NCBI RefSeq assembly: GCF_002157505.1 | Contig: NZ_NFSC01000019.1 | Coordinates: 1-35,182 of the forward strand | DNA from: Arthrobacter agilis | GTDB lineage: Bacteria > Actinomycetota > Actinomycetes > Actinomycetales > Micrococcaceae | DNA length: 35,182 nucleotides | Direction: 5' to 3' | Shown here: piece after piece, positions 24,398 through 33,214 of the stretch | Numbering within the stretch: the first letter of the stretch is position 1 | Layout of the letters: the number at the start of each line of letters is the position of its first letter | The notes under the pieces: generated by a model | The model's input: the letters and a program-made list of their open reading frames with translations, nothing else | Database searches by the model: none | Told to the model about the DNA's origin: nothing | Translations under genes and position numbers: made by a program

Positions 24398-25396
24398 TCA
24401 CGGTTTGTCCGCGTGGCGGCGGAAGAAGCGGATTGTGTTCTCAATAGCGGTCACTGCCGCAGTTGTGTTTTGTTCCGGCAATTGCCACATGTGGTCAGCA
24501 CCCTCAATGAGGAGGAGTTCGACGTCGGCCCCCGCGGCTTCCAGGGCTGATGCGAACGTGGTGGACTGAGCCGGCGGAACGAACCGGTCCTCGGTGCCAT
24601 GCGCCAGTAAGAACGGAAGCGGGTGGTGACCGACATAGGCTACGGGGCTTGCCGCCGCAGCTTTCTCCGGCGCCGCGGCCGGCTGCGCCCCTAAGAGCAG
24701 CGCTTCTCGCGAACCTGGATCATCGGCACTTGCTGCAGCGCCGGGGAGACTTTGAGAACCCATACTGAGGAGGTCAGTGGGCGGATACCAGGCGGCCACG
24801 GCGCCTACAGTGTCGTCGATGTGCCGCAATTCGCCCGTGTCATCCGCGTGGCCAGGATAGTCGTTAGAGCCACCGGTGAGGCCCACTAGGCTGGCCAGGT
24901 GGCCGCCTGCAGAATCGCCCCACGCAAATATCCTGTCCGGGTCCACATTGCAATTGCCGGCATTAGCCCTGACCCAACGAATGGCAGCTTTGGCGTCCAG
25001 TAGCTGCGCAGGAAAACGAGCCACGGAACTCAGCCGGTACTCGGCGGAAGCCACTACGAAGCCAGCACCAACTAGGCGCTCTATCGGGTTGAGCTTCAGC
25101 GAGTCGAGAGCGGGCCCAAATGAGGATCGAGCACCGACACGCCAGCCACCGCCGTGAAAGTGAACCACTGCTGGTAGGGCTCCCGACTGCTGCGGGGCGT
25201 CGGGAAGATAGAGGTCGAGTAGCAGCGGGGTTAAGTCCTCAGGCCGGGCAAATTCGATCCCCGTCAGTCTCCGTGCTGTTGCCATTCTCTTCCCCACCTT
25301 AGCCTCTGAGAGCTTCTTAACTGAGGGCGTTTCGAAGTGCCCGGGAATCTGCGCACTGGTCAGGTGCGCTGCCGTTGCAGCGGTAATCGTGCTCAC
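24398..25396 (-). CDS. Alpha/beta hydrolase (BD-FAE/carboxylesterase-like)
   Basis: This is a 332-residue protein from GTG 25396, 19 bp after the stop of the next hydrolase. It has oxyanion motif H-G-G-G-W, nucleophile G-D-S-A-G-G-H (WGDSAGGHLASLVG), acid residue in HGTEDRFVPP and His in EGADHMW. The form is that of feruloyl/acetyl-esterase-like hydrolases without a signal peptide. The longer reading to 25495 would overlap the upstream gene by 80 bp and has no better ribosome site. It is similar in order and motifs to the hydrolase just upstream, so the pair may be diverged duplicates, likely co-transcribed. Substrate unknown. Confidence 0.82.
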   Translation of the reverse strand: MSTITAATAAHLTSAQIPGHFETPSVKKLSEAKVGKRMATARRLTGIEFARPEDLTPLLLDLYLPDAPQQSGALPAVVHFHGGGWRVGARSSFGPALDSLKLNPIERLVGAGFVVASAEYRLSSVARFPAQLLDAKAAIRWVRANAGNCNVDPDRIFAWGDSAGGHLASLVGLTGGSNDYPGHADDTGELRHIDDTVGAVAAWYPPTDLLSMGSQSLPGAAASADDPGSREALLLGAQPAAAPEKAAAASPVAYVGHHPLPFLLAHGTEDRFVPPAQSTTFASALEAAGADVELLLIEGADHMWQLPEQNTTAAVTAIENTIRFFRRHADKP

Positions 25397-25415
25397 GATT
25401 GGTCCGGAGACTCGT

Positions 25416-26399
25416 TCACGCCCGGGCGAGTGTTTTAGAGAAGAAGCCAATAGCCTTCTCGAGGATCTCACCGAGTTGGCTTTCGGCTCCGACAAAGCAG
25501 TGATCTCCGCCTTTAATGGTGACTACCTGATGTTTTACGCCTGCTTCCTTGAGCGCGGTTGCAAGGAGATCAGTCTGTGTGTGCGGCACCGTTTTGTCGT
25601 TGTCGCCGTGGATTAGCAGGAACGGCGGTGCATCAGCGGTCACGTAGCTGACGGGGCTTGCTGCGGCCAGTAGTGCGGGATCGTCCGAGCCACCCACCAG
25701 CATTTGTGATGGTTGCATCGACATGGACATTCCTTCCGGCATGGATGCAACCAGAGCTGGAGGAAAAATCCCTTCCGGAAGGTCCACGGATGGAAGGTCC
25801 ACAAGTGAGGAGACGCCGTAAAAACTAGCCACGGCGCTGATGTTGGATGGCTGATCCTGTGCGCCTATGCCACCGTGCAGGGCTTCCCGCTGTCCGGTCA
25901 AACCAAGCATAGAAACTAGGTGGCCCCCAGCAGACTCACCCCACGCACCAATGCGGTTGCCATCAACGCCCAGTTCACGGGCGAAGGTGCGCAGGTAACG
26001 GACCGCGGCTTTCACGTCGTGGAGCTGGGCTGGGAAGGGTGCCTCGAAGGCGTGGCGGTAGTCGATAGTAGCGCAGGCGATTCCGGCTTCGTTGAGCAGC
26101 CTAAATACAGAATCCGGTTCGAAGGTGGGTGGCAATTCCCTGCGATCGCCGAACAGGAAGGCGCCACCATGGACCCACACCACCAGAGGTACCGTCTCGA
26201 CCGCCTTGCGGGGAAGCCAGATGTCCATCTTGATCGGCCGAAACCCCATAACGCGGGCGTAGGTGACTTCGCGATAGACAACTGACGCTTCCCCAACGTT
26301 TTCTGAATTGCCAGGGGTATCGAAAACGAGGAATGGATTCACCTCCTCGTCCTCCGGGACTTCCGCTTCGTAAGCTTCGCTAATCTCATTGGTGGTCAT
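25416..26399 (-). CDS. Alpha/beta hydrolase (carboxylesterase-like)
   Basis: This 327-residue protein starts at ATG 26399 with GAAGGAA about six bases upstream. It has H-G-G-A-F ([10 protein letters not shown]), nucleophile G-E-S-A-G-G-H ([14 protein letters not shown]), acid residue in HGDNDKTVP and His in GGDHCF. The N-terminal ~35 residues are acidic and unstructured-looking. It is followed by a second hydrolase with the same layout and preceded by the quercetinase-like cupin gene on the same strand (291 bp gap). An esterase beside a flavonol dioxygenase could hydrolyse the depside (phenolic ester) that the dioxygenase makes; this is inference from context. Confidence 0.85.
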   Translation of the reverse strand: MTTNEISEAYEAEVPEDEEVNPFLVFDTPGNSENVGEASVVYREVTYARVMGFRPIKMDIWLPRKAVETVPLVVWVHGGAFLFGDRRELPPTFEPDSVFRLLNEAGIACATIDYRHAFEAPFPAQLHDVKAAVRYLRTFARELGVDGNRIGAWGESAGGHLVSMLGLTGQREALHGGIGAQDQPSNISAVASFYGVSSLVDLPSVDLPEGIFPPALVASMPEGMSMSMQPSQMLVGGSDDPALLAAASPVSYVTADAPPFLLIHGDNDKTVPHTQTDLLATALKEAGVKHQVVTIKGGDHCFVGAESQLGEILEKAIGFFSKTLARA

Positions 26400-26690
26400 G
26401 CTGTGTTCCTTCCGTGGCTTTTTGGTACTGCGCGGTGGCGGCTCTGCCGGGGCAGCAGTTGCGGGAGTGGAGCCTAAGAAACCTATGAGGTGAGAGACCG
26501 TCCACCGACCAGATTTGGCCTTACCAATCCCGGAGAGCGATATTGTTTGATCGAAGTTGTGCGGCTGGCAAGGGTACTGGTGCCACGTTGTGCCCTTGAT
26601 CTGGGAGCTCACCGTGGGTGCGTCTGGCGTCTGCGTGAAGGGGACGTTGACAGAAAGCGTCCGGCACCGGGTGGAGTGGCGGGCGATTAC

Positions 26691-27737
26691 TTAGAGATCC
26701 GCTGCACGAACCCGCTGCGGGGGGCCGCCCACGACGACGAGGTCCAAGTCGGGGTTGGCGCGCATGCCATCTATGACCACAGAGGGGTTGATAAGTCCCT
26801 CCGTGTACACGAGGTCGGTGGTATCCACACCCGTGACGTCAAAGAAGGGCTCGAAGACATCGGATGTGAGCAGTCCGAGCATTTGGGTGTTGTGGGCGGC
26901 GATGGCGAAGCTGTGGACGGTTCCAGCGGGGGCATGGAGGAAGTCTCCGGGCGTGAGTAGTACTTCCTGGCCGTTGACCCACAGCCAGATTCGTCCCGAC
27001 AGGCACAGGAAGTTCTCGCTGTGCCGTTGATGAAAGTGGCGGACGATGTAGGGCTGCGGGGCGGCCAGGGTGTTTACCGCGAAGTATCGTCCACCGGTGT
27101 GGCGTCCGCGGGCGGCATAGGCATTCACTGCATCTGGCCAGCCGCGTCGATCCCCTTCGCGGTTCCGCAGGAAGTAGGCCTCCGCGCCGGCTGGCAGTTG
27201 GTCGTCCCACACGTCGGTCGGTGGGACGAGCGGCAGGTCGTGGCGCTCAGCACCCGCCGGAAGGAACAGCTCTCCGGTGCCCGCTGGAGAGTAGATGTGA
27301 CGATCCACGTTCTCGTCCTTGCCGACTAGGGCGTCCAAGGATCCTGACGGAGCGGAGAAATGCAGCAGTTTGGTCATGTGGGAGAGCATCCGGTAGGCAA
27401 CCGGAGTTCCAGCAGGTACATGAATTGAATCTCCCTGCACCAGGGTGCGGGACTGCCCGGGCAGCCAGAACTGGGCGCTGCCCTCGAAAACGAAGTAGGA
27501 GCGCTGGTGGTTCGGCAGGCTATGGAACGGTGTGACTGCCCCCCGCGGACCCAGGATGAAAGCTGCGTCGAAGAGCTCCCCCGTGTCGACGCCACGGGCG
27601 ATCACCGTCCAGAGCTGTCCGTCCCGTTCATACCGTAGTCCCTCCCCCGCCGCGAGATAGTAGGGAACGGGTTCGCCGGGGAGGGCATTGATGATGGGAG
27701 TTAGCCCCTGCATCGTATTGAGGTCAATGGCAGTCAC
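26691..27737 (-). CDS. Quercetin 2,3-dioxygenase-like bicupin
   Basis: This 348-residue protein has two cupin domains in the order of bacterial quercetinases. The C-terminal cupin keeps the full metal set H234-F-H236 ... E241 ... H275 (HFHQRHSEN and GTVHSF). In the N-terminal cupin only the first His (H72) lines up; the second His, Glu and last His are replaced (about L74, R79, V113), so it should not bind metal normally. Quercetinases open the flavonol C ring, releasing CO and a phenolic depside. Start is GTG 27737 with AGGAGA five bases upstream. Rhamnosidase and esterase genes nearby support a flavonol-glycoside role. A pirin-like or other cupin oxygenase role remains possible. Confidence 0.8.
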   Translation of the reverse strand: MTAIDLNTMQGLTPIINALPGEPVPYYLAAGEGLRYERDGQLWTVIARGVDTGELFDAAFILGPRGAVTPFHSLPNHQRSYFVFEGSAQFWLPGQSRTLVQGDSIHVPAGTPVAYRMLSHMTKLLHFSAPSGSLDALVGKDENVDRHIYSPAGTGELFLPAGAERHDLPLVPPTDVWDDQLPAGAEAYFLRNREGDRRGWPDAVNAYAARGRHTGGRYFAVNTLAAPQPYIVRHFHQRHSENFLCLSGRIWLWVNGQEVLLTPGDFLHAPAGTVHSFAIAAHNTQMLGLLTSDVFEPFFDVTGVDTTDLVYTEGLINPSVVIDGMRANPDLDLVVVGGPPQRVRAADL

Positions 27738-27817
27738 GTGGTTCTCCTGTCGTAGTCCGGCGCGAACCGGGGCGAAAATGCTGGTTATAAGAGCAGTGGC
27801 AGTGGGCGGCTTGGGGC

Positions 27818-28081
27818 CTAGGTTCTACGGCTCAGCACCCACCCACGCAGCCGGTGAAGCTGCGGCATGATTCCGTAAATGACGATCGGCACTGCTGTCA
27901 TAGTTATGACCAGGGTCCGCAGGACCGGGTGCAGCGTTGCCAGCAAGTCCCCGAAGATGAGGTTGATGACGGTCAGCGTGGGGAACACCGAGATCCAGAT
28001 CATCAGTGCCATCTGGTGCTTCGTTGGCGGGGCAGGAGGGTCAGGAAGGTCGGTGCGCGAGCTGCCGGCATCCGTACTCAC
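27818..28081 (-). CDS. Small two-helix membrane protein
   Basis: This 87-residue protein has a polar Pro/Asp-rich N terminus (~22 residues) and then two predicted membrane helices (MALMIWISVFPTLTVINLIF, about 25-44, and LVITMTAVPIVIYGIMPQL). It ends in a basic tail. The pattern K-x-x-x-A-L-x-x-W-x-x-x-x-P and the P-x-x-x-Y-x-x-M-P-x-L-x-R-L end resemble the membrane module that follows antibiotic-biosynthesis-monooxygenase domains in some bacterial proteins; here that domain is absent. GTG 28081 overlaps the upstream hydrolase-like stop by 4 bp (GTGA), so translation is coupled. Function unknown. Confidence 0.7.
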   Translation of the reverse strand: MSTDAGSSRTDLPDPPAPPTKHQMALMIWISVFPTLTVINLIFGDLLATLHPVLRTLVITMTAVPIVIYGIMPQLHRLRGWVLSRRT

Positions 28082-29034
28082 TGGCTTGCCACGGTTGACA
28101 ATTCGTGGATCAGGAAATCCAGGGCTGGCTTTATTTCGGGAAGTCCGGCGGCGTGGTGCAAATGACCGCGGACAGCGTTCTTCGCCAGGAAGAATCTGAC
28201 TGGGACTCCTGCCTGCTCCAAATCTGCCGCGAAGCGTTCACAGGAACCGAGGGCGTCGTCGTACTCGCAGGCGAGCAGAGCTGTGGGAGGCAACCCTGCA
28301 AGGTCGGCGTAGCCTGGCATCGCGTAGGAGGAAGCCATGCTCACTGGCCCGCCAATGTAGTTTTCCGCAACCCGCAGGCAGTCCTCGATGGTGAACCGCA
28401 GTCGTCGAGGCAACGCAGCCATGACCTTTTCATTGGGGGTAAGGGCTGGTTCTGGTAGTTCGGCGTGGACGAATGGGTATGCCAGGAGGAGTTTGGCCGG
28501 CAGCGGTTCTCCGGCGTCCATGAGGTACAGCGACGCGCCTGTCGCAAGGTTGCCCCCCGCGCCTGCCCCGCCTAGACACAGGAGGTCCGGATCCAGCCCC
28601 AGCGACTCGGCATTGTTCCGCGCCCAAAACCAGCCCGCCAACGTATCCTCGTGCGGGATCGGAAAGGTCACGCCATCCCTAGCCAAGCGGTAGTTCACAG
28701 ACAGTACCGGCGTCCCCGCGTCGGCCAAAACGCGTGCCACGTAGTCAGATTCAGGTATATCAAGGTTTCCGGTCACGAATCCTCCGCCGTGCAGCCATAC
28801 CAGGCCGGGTCCGCCACCACCGCGTTCTTCCCCGTAAATCCTGACAGTGACGGTGGCGGAGGGACCGTCGGCCGTGATCTCGCGTATGGGCACGGAGGGG
28901 CCGGGAGCCCGAACGGCGTCAGACTGGAGGACTTCCAGAACTCCCGGGGAGTTCAGGTATTCGGCAAAACCCGCGTCGGGTGCGCTGCCGGTTAGGCCCG
29001 ACCCGGCGGATCGCGCCGCGTAGTGAGCGGTCAT
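28078..29034 (-). CDS. Hormone-sensitive-lipase-like protein lacking the nucleophile serine
   Basis: This 318-residue protein has the HSL fold signature H-G-G-G (82-85, LHGGGFVTGN), the conserved Y-R-L-A block and the C-terminal Asp/His region (EYDDALGSCERFA; VRGHLHHAAG). At the nucleophile elbow the usual G-D-S-A-G-G reads G-A-G-A-G-G (156-161), so the catalytic Ser is Gly158 and the preceding Asp is Ala157. The reading frame is otherwise intact over full length. It is either a recent loss of function or a non-hydrolytic protein, like HSL-fold gibberellin receptors and some lyases. It overlaps the small membrane protein gene by 4 bp and is divergent from the IclR gene. The ATG has no clear ribosome site. 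Confidence 0.83.
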   Translation of the reverse strand: MTAHYAARSAGSGLTGSAPDAGFAEYLNSPGVLEVLQSDAVRAPGPSVPIREITADGPSATVTVRIYGEERGGGGPGLVWLHGGGFVTGNLDIPESDYVARVLADAGTPVLSVNYRLARDGVTFPIPHEDTLAGWFWARNNAESLGLDPDLLCLGGAGAGGNLATGASLYLMDAGEPLPAKLLLAYPFVHAELPEPALTPNEKVMAALPRRLRFTIEDCLRVAENYIGGPVSMASSYAMPGYADLAGLPPTALLACEYDDALGSCERFAADLEQAGVPVRFFLAKNAVRGHLHHAAGLPEIKPALDFLIHELSTVASQ

Positions 29035-29349
29035 GGTACGAACCGTGCCGGCGTCTTCGCGAAACCCAGGGAGCTGTTTTTCTGGAGCCCATCGGCGGTG
29101 GCCTGATAGCGGCAGGACGCTATCGACAGTGGGCCGGGCACTCGGTGGGCCTTAACCTTCATGGGTAAAGCGAGCAGGGCTTCAGTGCTCGGTTTAAAGC
29201 AGGTGCAGGTCATGCACGACTCCTAGGCATGGGTGACGATGACTTTCATCCTCCGCCACAGCCGGGGGTGCCAGAGGCATCTTTTCGATGGTCGGAATAA
29301 TATTGTGGGGGTCTTATTCGACACCCAACAACGAGCGGGGTACTAACTC
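29035..29349. other. Divergent promoter region between hydrolase-like and IclR genes
   Basis: This 315-bp space separates the minus-strand hydrolase-like gene from the plus-strand IclR gene. It should hold both promoters. I find no convincing coding sequence. The imperfect dyad at 29291-29322 is the best regulatory candidate. Confidence 0.45.
29291..29322. promoter_or_regulatory. Imperfect dyad upstream of the IclR gene
   Basis: GTCGGAATAA at 29291-29300 and TTATTCGAC at 29314-29322 are inverted copies with one extra base in the left arm. Centre lies ~40 bp before the IclR ATG, a usual place for an autoregulatory IclR operator. Assignment is inferred. Confidence 0.4.
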
Positions 29350-30177
29350 ATGTCTGGCGCGCAGGGCACGTCTACTGTCCGGGGTGGGCGGCCCAAGCAA
29401 GGTGAACCTGTTGTGGGCCGTGCCCTGCGTCTGCTGGGCGTTTTTTCCGATCGGCGCCGTGCGCTCACACTCACTGAAATGGCTCGGCTTGCCGATATTC
29501 CGACCCCGACGGCATCACGGCTCATCGTCCAGTTGATGGAGTGGGGCGCTTTGGAGCGACTCGACGACGGGCGATACGTCATTGGGGTCAGGCTATGGGA
29601 GGTGGCTTCATTGTCTCCTCGTGGGCACGGGGTGCGCGAAATTGCGCTGCCTTTCCTTGAAGACCTGTTCGAGGTCACGCGTCACCATGTTCTGCTTGCT
29701 GTCCGTGACAACGAAGAGGTGCTGTTGATCGAGCGACTTTCCTCACGAGAGGCACCTGAGGCTATCTACAGAGCAGGAGGGCGTGCACCGTTGCGATATA
29801 CGGCGGTCGGCTTGGTGCTGCTTGCGTGGGCTGACCAGCAGTTCCAGGAGATCGTCCTGAAAAGTCCGCCCGAAGACGACCCTGGCATGATTCACATGCC
29901 CGAGGGGCAGCTCCGCAGGACTCTTTCTGACATCCGGCGTACCGGCGTAGCCATGCTCCGCCGCACCGAACCCTTGGTGCTATCGGTTGCATCACCCGTC
30001 TTTAACGCTGAGGGGTCGGTGGTGGCCGCCTTATCAGTTGTCGTTCCCGACGGTTCCACTCCCCCAAACGTCCTGGCGCCCCCGGTCCGTGCCGCCGCCA
30101 GAGGGGTGTCAAGAAGCCTGGGCTATCAAGCCCAACCCAGTTCCCGAACTTGGATGACCCAGCCCCCTGCGCGATAG
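29350..30177 (+). CDS. IclR-family transcriptional regulator
   Basis: This 275-residue protein has an N-terminal winged helix-turn-helix (ALTLTEMARLADIPTPTASRLIVQL, ~38-62, wing DDGRYVIG) and a C-terminal IclR effector domain with APLRYTAVGLVLLAW, the family A-P-L-x-x-T-A-x-G motif, and SVASPVFNAEGSVVAALSVVVP. IclR proteins sense small carboxylic or aromatic effectors and often control aromatic-compound catabolism. It is the only plus-strand gene after 20.4 kb, divergent from the hydrolase-like and cupin genes, and is their likely regulator. The ribosome site is weak. The last ~20 residues lie outside the conserved domain. Confidence 0.88.
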   Translation: MSGAQGTSTVRGGRPKQGEPVVGRALRLLGVFSDRRRALTLTEMARLADIPTPTASRLIVQLMEWGALERLDDGRYVIGVRLWEVASLSPRGHGVREIALPFLEDLFEVTRHHVLLAVRDNEEVLLIERLSSREAPEAIYRAGGRAPLRYTAVGLVLLAWADQQFQEIVLKSPPEDDPGMIHMPEGQLRRTLSDIRRTGVAMLRRTEPLVLSVASPVFNAEGSVVAALSVVVPDGSTPPNVLAPPVRAAARGVSRSLGYQAQPSSRTWMTQPPAR

Positions 30178-30215
30178 CAGCTCAGCGCGCTACAGGAGGA
30201 GAAATCCGGGCCGAA

Positions 30216-30356
30216 CTGAGGCCATGGGCGCCCTCCACACATGGCCTTAGTTTGCCCACCGTTTGGAAGGACAACGTCAGCCTTCACCCCTCTGTTGCGG
30301 TTCGCCCCGATGCGGAAAGCGTCCTCGTCAGGCTTCCCATCCACGCGGACGGTTCC
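30216..30356 (-). pseudogene. Scrap of the C-terminal domain of a GH78 rhamnosidase
   Basis: A minus-strand reading gives G-T-V-R-V-D-G-K-P-D-E-D-A then 10 residues and G-V-K-A-D-V-V-L-P. The large rhamnosidase in this window has G-T-V-R-V-E-W-R-L-D-D-G-A, then the same number of residues, and G-V-E-A-D-V-I-L-P. The ~30 residues align without a gap at about half identity. No further homology is clear on either side. It lies just downstream of the broken SGNH gene, as expected if a rhamnosidase/SGNH pair was once duplicated. Short match, so moderate confidence. The rest of 30178-30527 shows no gene. Confidence 0.45.
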
Positions 30357-30478
30357 CGGCGGCCCGGTAAAGGCATTCCGAGGGAACGTCGTTCGAAGCC
30401 TAGATACGACGTCGCGAGAGTTGTACACGCCACAAGGAGGATCTGCTGGACCATACACAGGAGCATGCCAGCGATGAA

Positions 30479-30507
30479 ACCACCGGAACATAGGCCCTTC
30501 CGGTGGT
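30479..30507. terminator. 10-bp perfect stem-loop between converging genes
   Basis: ACCACCGGAA (30479-30488) pairs with TTCCGGTGGT (30498-30507) around a 9-base loop. It lies 20 bp beyond the minus-strand SGNH pseudogene stop and ~300 bp after the plus-strand IclR stop, so it can serve as a terminator in either direction. Confidence 0.6.
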
Positions 30508-30527
30508 CCAGGTGATGACAGCTGCCT

Positions 30528-31716
30528 TTAGGATGAAGCCGGGAGCCACGGTTTAGAGCGGGCAATCGCCGTGAAGCGTTTGCCCATAAGCTCGTATCCC
30601 GCCGCATCCGGGTGCAAATCATCCGGCAGGTACTGTGCATCGTCACTGCCGAACAAGCGGAGCCCGTCCAGAAAATAGAGATTCGGGTCATTCGCGGACC
30701 TTGCTTCGACGATGGACGCAAGAGTTTTGCGGATCTCCACCAGTGTCAGCTGCCCATCGTTGGGGGCGGCAGGGAATATCGCTGCCACGAGCGGTCGCGC
30801 TTTCCACCAGCGTCGGTCCGGGGGTTTCCTCGTGCGCGGGGCAGAAGATCGGTGCAATGACGACGATGGGGGCTTCTGGCTGCCCCTCACGGATCGTATC
30901 CAGGAAGCCGTGAACGGCCGGCCCGAATGTGCGCTTCCGAAAGGTTGCTCCATTGACGACGTTGATCCCGAGTTTGAGCGTGATGAGCGCGGCTGGCTCG
31001 TCCCTGATGGACCTGGCAGCGAAGGGATCAAGCTGTGCTGAACCGGCCAACCCGAGGTTGAGCAGATCGAGACCCAGTGCCCGCGCGGCGATGACCGACC
31101 AGACGCCCAAAGGTGTCTCTGCCTCGGATGCCTGACTGATGGAGCTCCCATAGTGGATCCAGCGCGGACCCGTCTGCGGTCCGGGCTGCAGCTCGGAATC
31201 GGCACGCAGCCGGTGCAGTCGGATACTGCAGTTATGCGGCAGCCAGATTTCGACAGTTTGATCGCCGTCAACCGGAGGTAATTCGAACCGCACGAGGGAC
31301 GGCGAGCCGGGGACCGTGGCAGGCGGCTGATCAGGTCGGATCTCCTGAACATTGCCCTCTTCGAAAAAGAGACTCTCCTCGTGCCCGCCTCCGGTCGTGA
31401 CACTAACTGCCGCGGGCTGGGCAGGGAACCCGAGCCACGCCGCCGAGACCCGAGTGAATGTCATTTCCAGCTCGATCCAAGTGGCACTGGTCATGAAGAC
31501 CAGCCGGACCCCAGAACTCTCGGAGGATGCTCACCCGGTCATCGGATCCTCACCGTACTGAGCGCGCGTCCAACCGGGAAGACGCGAGATGCTGATCCCA
31601 TCTGCAGCACGTTCTACATTCAGGGCCCCACGGACTGCATCCCGGATCAGAGCAAAGCCCTCCGTCGTGGCAAGTCCAGGTCGGTCAAGAGTGATGCCAT
31701 TGTCAAATTCCTTCAT
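30528..31716 (-). pseudogene. Broken SGNH hydrolase, tandem copy of the next gene
   Basis: Joined across two lesions this encodes about 396 residues, the same length as the intact neighbour. Shared blocks are S-R-L-P-G-W-T-x-A-Q-Y-G, R-W-I-H-Y-G-S-S-I-S-Q-A-S-E-A (catalytic Ser block), L-I-T-L-K-L-G-I-N-V-V-N-G and D-L-H-P-D. Lesion 1 is an in-frame TGA at 31531-31533 (after Y-G-E-D-P-M-T-G). Lesion 2 is a +1 change in a run of five G at 30762-30766; removing one base restores the frame to N-D-G-Q-L-T-L. Total length 1189 = 3x396+1 agrees with a single inserted base. The homopolymer change could be a sequencing error; the TGA is less easily explained so. Confidence 0.85.
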
Positions 31717-31770
31717 GTTCCCAGGGCGCGTGACCTCAGTAATTTCATGTACTGACGAGCAAACTGAGTG

Positions 31771-32961
31771 CTAGTACTCGCTGGCCTTTACGCTCGTGGG
31801 CAGCCAGGACGCTGTCCGGGCGATTGCTTCGAAACGTTCCCCCATGAGCCTGTACCCTTCCGGGTCCGGGTGAAGACCGTCGGGGAGATGTGTGACGTCG
31901 TCGGAACCGAAGAGGAGCGTTCCGTCCAGGAAGAAGAGGTTCGGGTCGGAGACTGAGCGGGCCTCCACGGCGGCGGCAAGGGCCTCTCGGATGTCCGAAA
32001 GGGTCAGTTGACCGTCGTTGGGCTTCCGTGGGAGGTCACTTGCCTGAGCTATACCGTTTGAATCGAAGATGGTGGGCCCGGGCGCGTTCTCGTGCGTCGG
32101 GCAGAGAATCGGGCTGATAACGACGATGGGCGTATCGGGGTGTCCGTCACGGATAGTGTCCAGGAAGCCATGCACTGCCGGAGTGAAGGTGCGGGACCGG
32201 AGCGTCCCACCGTTGACCACGTTTATACCGAGTTTGAGCGTGATCAGGGAGGCGGGTTCGTCACGGATGGTTCGGGCAGCGAATTGGTCGAGGTGAGCTG
32301 AGCCGCCGAGACCGAGATTGAGCAGATCAAGTTCCAGCCGCCGGGCGGCTATCACCGGCCAGACGCCCAGAGGAGTATCGGCTTCGGAGGCCTGGCTGAT
32401 GGAACTTCCGTAGTGTATCCAGCGGGGGTTGGAGGGTACCGATGGGCGCAGGTCGCGATCCGCGCGCACGTGGTGCAGCTCCACACTGCAGTTGGGCGGG
32501 AACCATAGCTCCAGGGAACGGGGTTCATCGGCCGCCGGCAACTCGAACCGCGCAAAGGTTCGTGAACCGGGAACCAGTTTCGTCGTGAAGTCAGGCTCCA
32601 GTTGGAGGATATGTCCCTCGTCGAAGGACAGTTCCTGCTCCGTCCCGTCAGCCATGGTGAGGCTGACGACGGCAGGCCGAGTTGGAAGTCCGACCCAGTC
32701 CAACGAAACCCGTGTAAAGGTGAGTTCCAGTTCGATCCACGTGGCGTCCGTCTCGAACTCAAGGCGTACGCCCGAAAGCTTTGACGAGGCATCCGCGATC
32801 ATCCAACCAGCCTCGCCGTACTGTGCCTGTGTCCAGCCCGGAAGCCGGCTGATCTTCATGCCGCCGGCCGACGCTTGGCAGTTGAGGGCGCCACGGATTG
32901 CCGTGATCACGGGCGGCGCGTCAGGGGCATAGGACACTGCTGTGGGCTGGGGAGCTGTCAT
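31771..32961 (-). CDS. SGNH/GDSL-type hydrolase with N-terminal beta-sandwich
   Basis: This is a 396-residue intact protein. The N-terminal ~165 residues form a beta-rich region (R-L-P-G-W-T-Q-A-Q-Y-G, then V-R-L-E-F-E-T-D-A-T-W-I-E-L) suggestive of a carbohydrate-binding jelly roll. The C-terminal SGNH domain has the Ser block W-I-H-Y-G-S-S-I-S (~188), a Gly block (LNLGLGGSAHLDQFAA), the Asn block L-G-I-N and the Asp-His block D-G-L-H-P. No signal peptide is present, so it is cytoplasmic. Related enzymes remove acetyl or similar groups from sugars. It sits 253 bp downstream of the rhamnosidase gene, which suggests deacylation of imported oligosaccharides. A degenerate copy follows 54 bp later. 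Confidence 0.83.
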   Translation of the reverse strand: MTAPQPTAVSYAPDAPPVITAIRGALNCQASAGGMKISRLPGWTQAQYGEAGWMIADASSKLSGVRLEFETDATWIELELTFTRVSLDWVGLPTRPAVVSLTMADGTEQELSFDEGHILQLEPDFTTKLVPGSRTFARFELPAADEPRSLELWFPPNCSVELHHVRADRDLRPSVPSNPRWIHYGSSISQASEADTPLGVWPVIAARRLELDLLNLGLGGSAHLDQFAARTIRDEPASLITLKLGINVVNGGTLRSRTFTPAVHGFLDTIRDGHPDTPIVVISPILCPTHENAPGPTIFDSNGIAQASDLPRKPNDGQLTLSDIREALAAAVEARSVSDPNLFFLDGTLLFGSDDVTHLPDGLHPDPEGYRLMGERFEAIARTASWLPTSVKASEY

Positions 32962-33214
32962 AGTTCTGTCACTTCCATTGTGGGTACCAGATGATGTTTC
33001 GTGGATGGCAGGCAGCGCAGTAAACCGAAGGGGCGGACATACGAACTCCTGACGCCCGGCTCTGACTTTTTAGTGGGTGTTCTACCGGCCCGGCGGCCCC
33101 GCTCAAGGAGGCGTCATGCCACTACGGCTGATTCCAGGCAAAAAGGATGAGCTGTCATGACCGGTAGCAGGACCTTCAGCCTGTTGCTGCAGTCGGCGCG
33201 TTCCAAGGGGCTGT

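Noticed and set aside
29031..29213. 60-codon minus-strand reading upstream of the Ser-less hydrolase
   Set aside because: No recognisable features, and it ends within the neighbouring gene start; it lies in a divergent promoter region.
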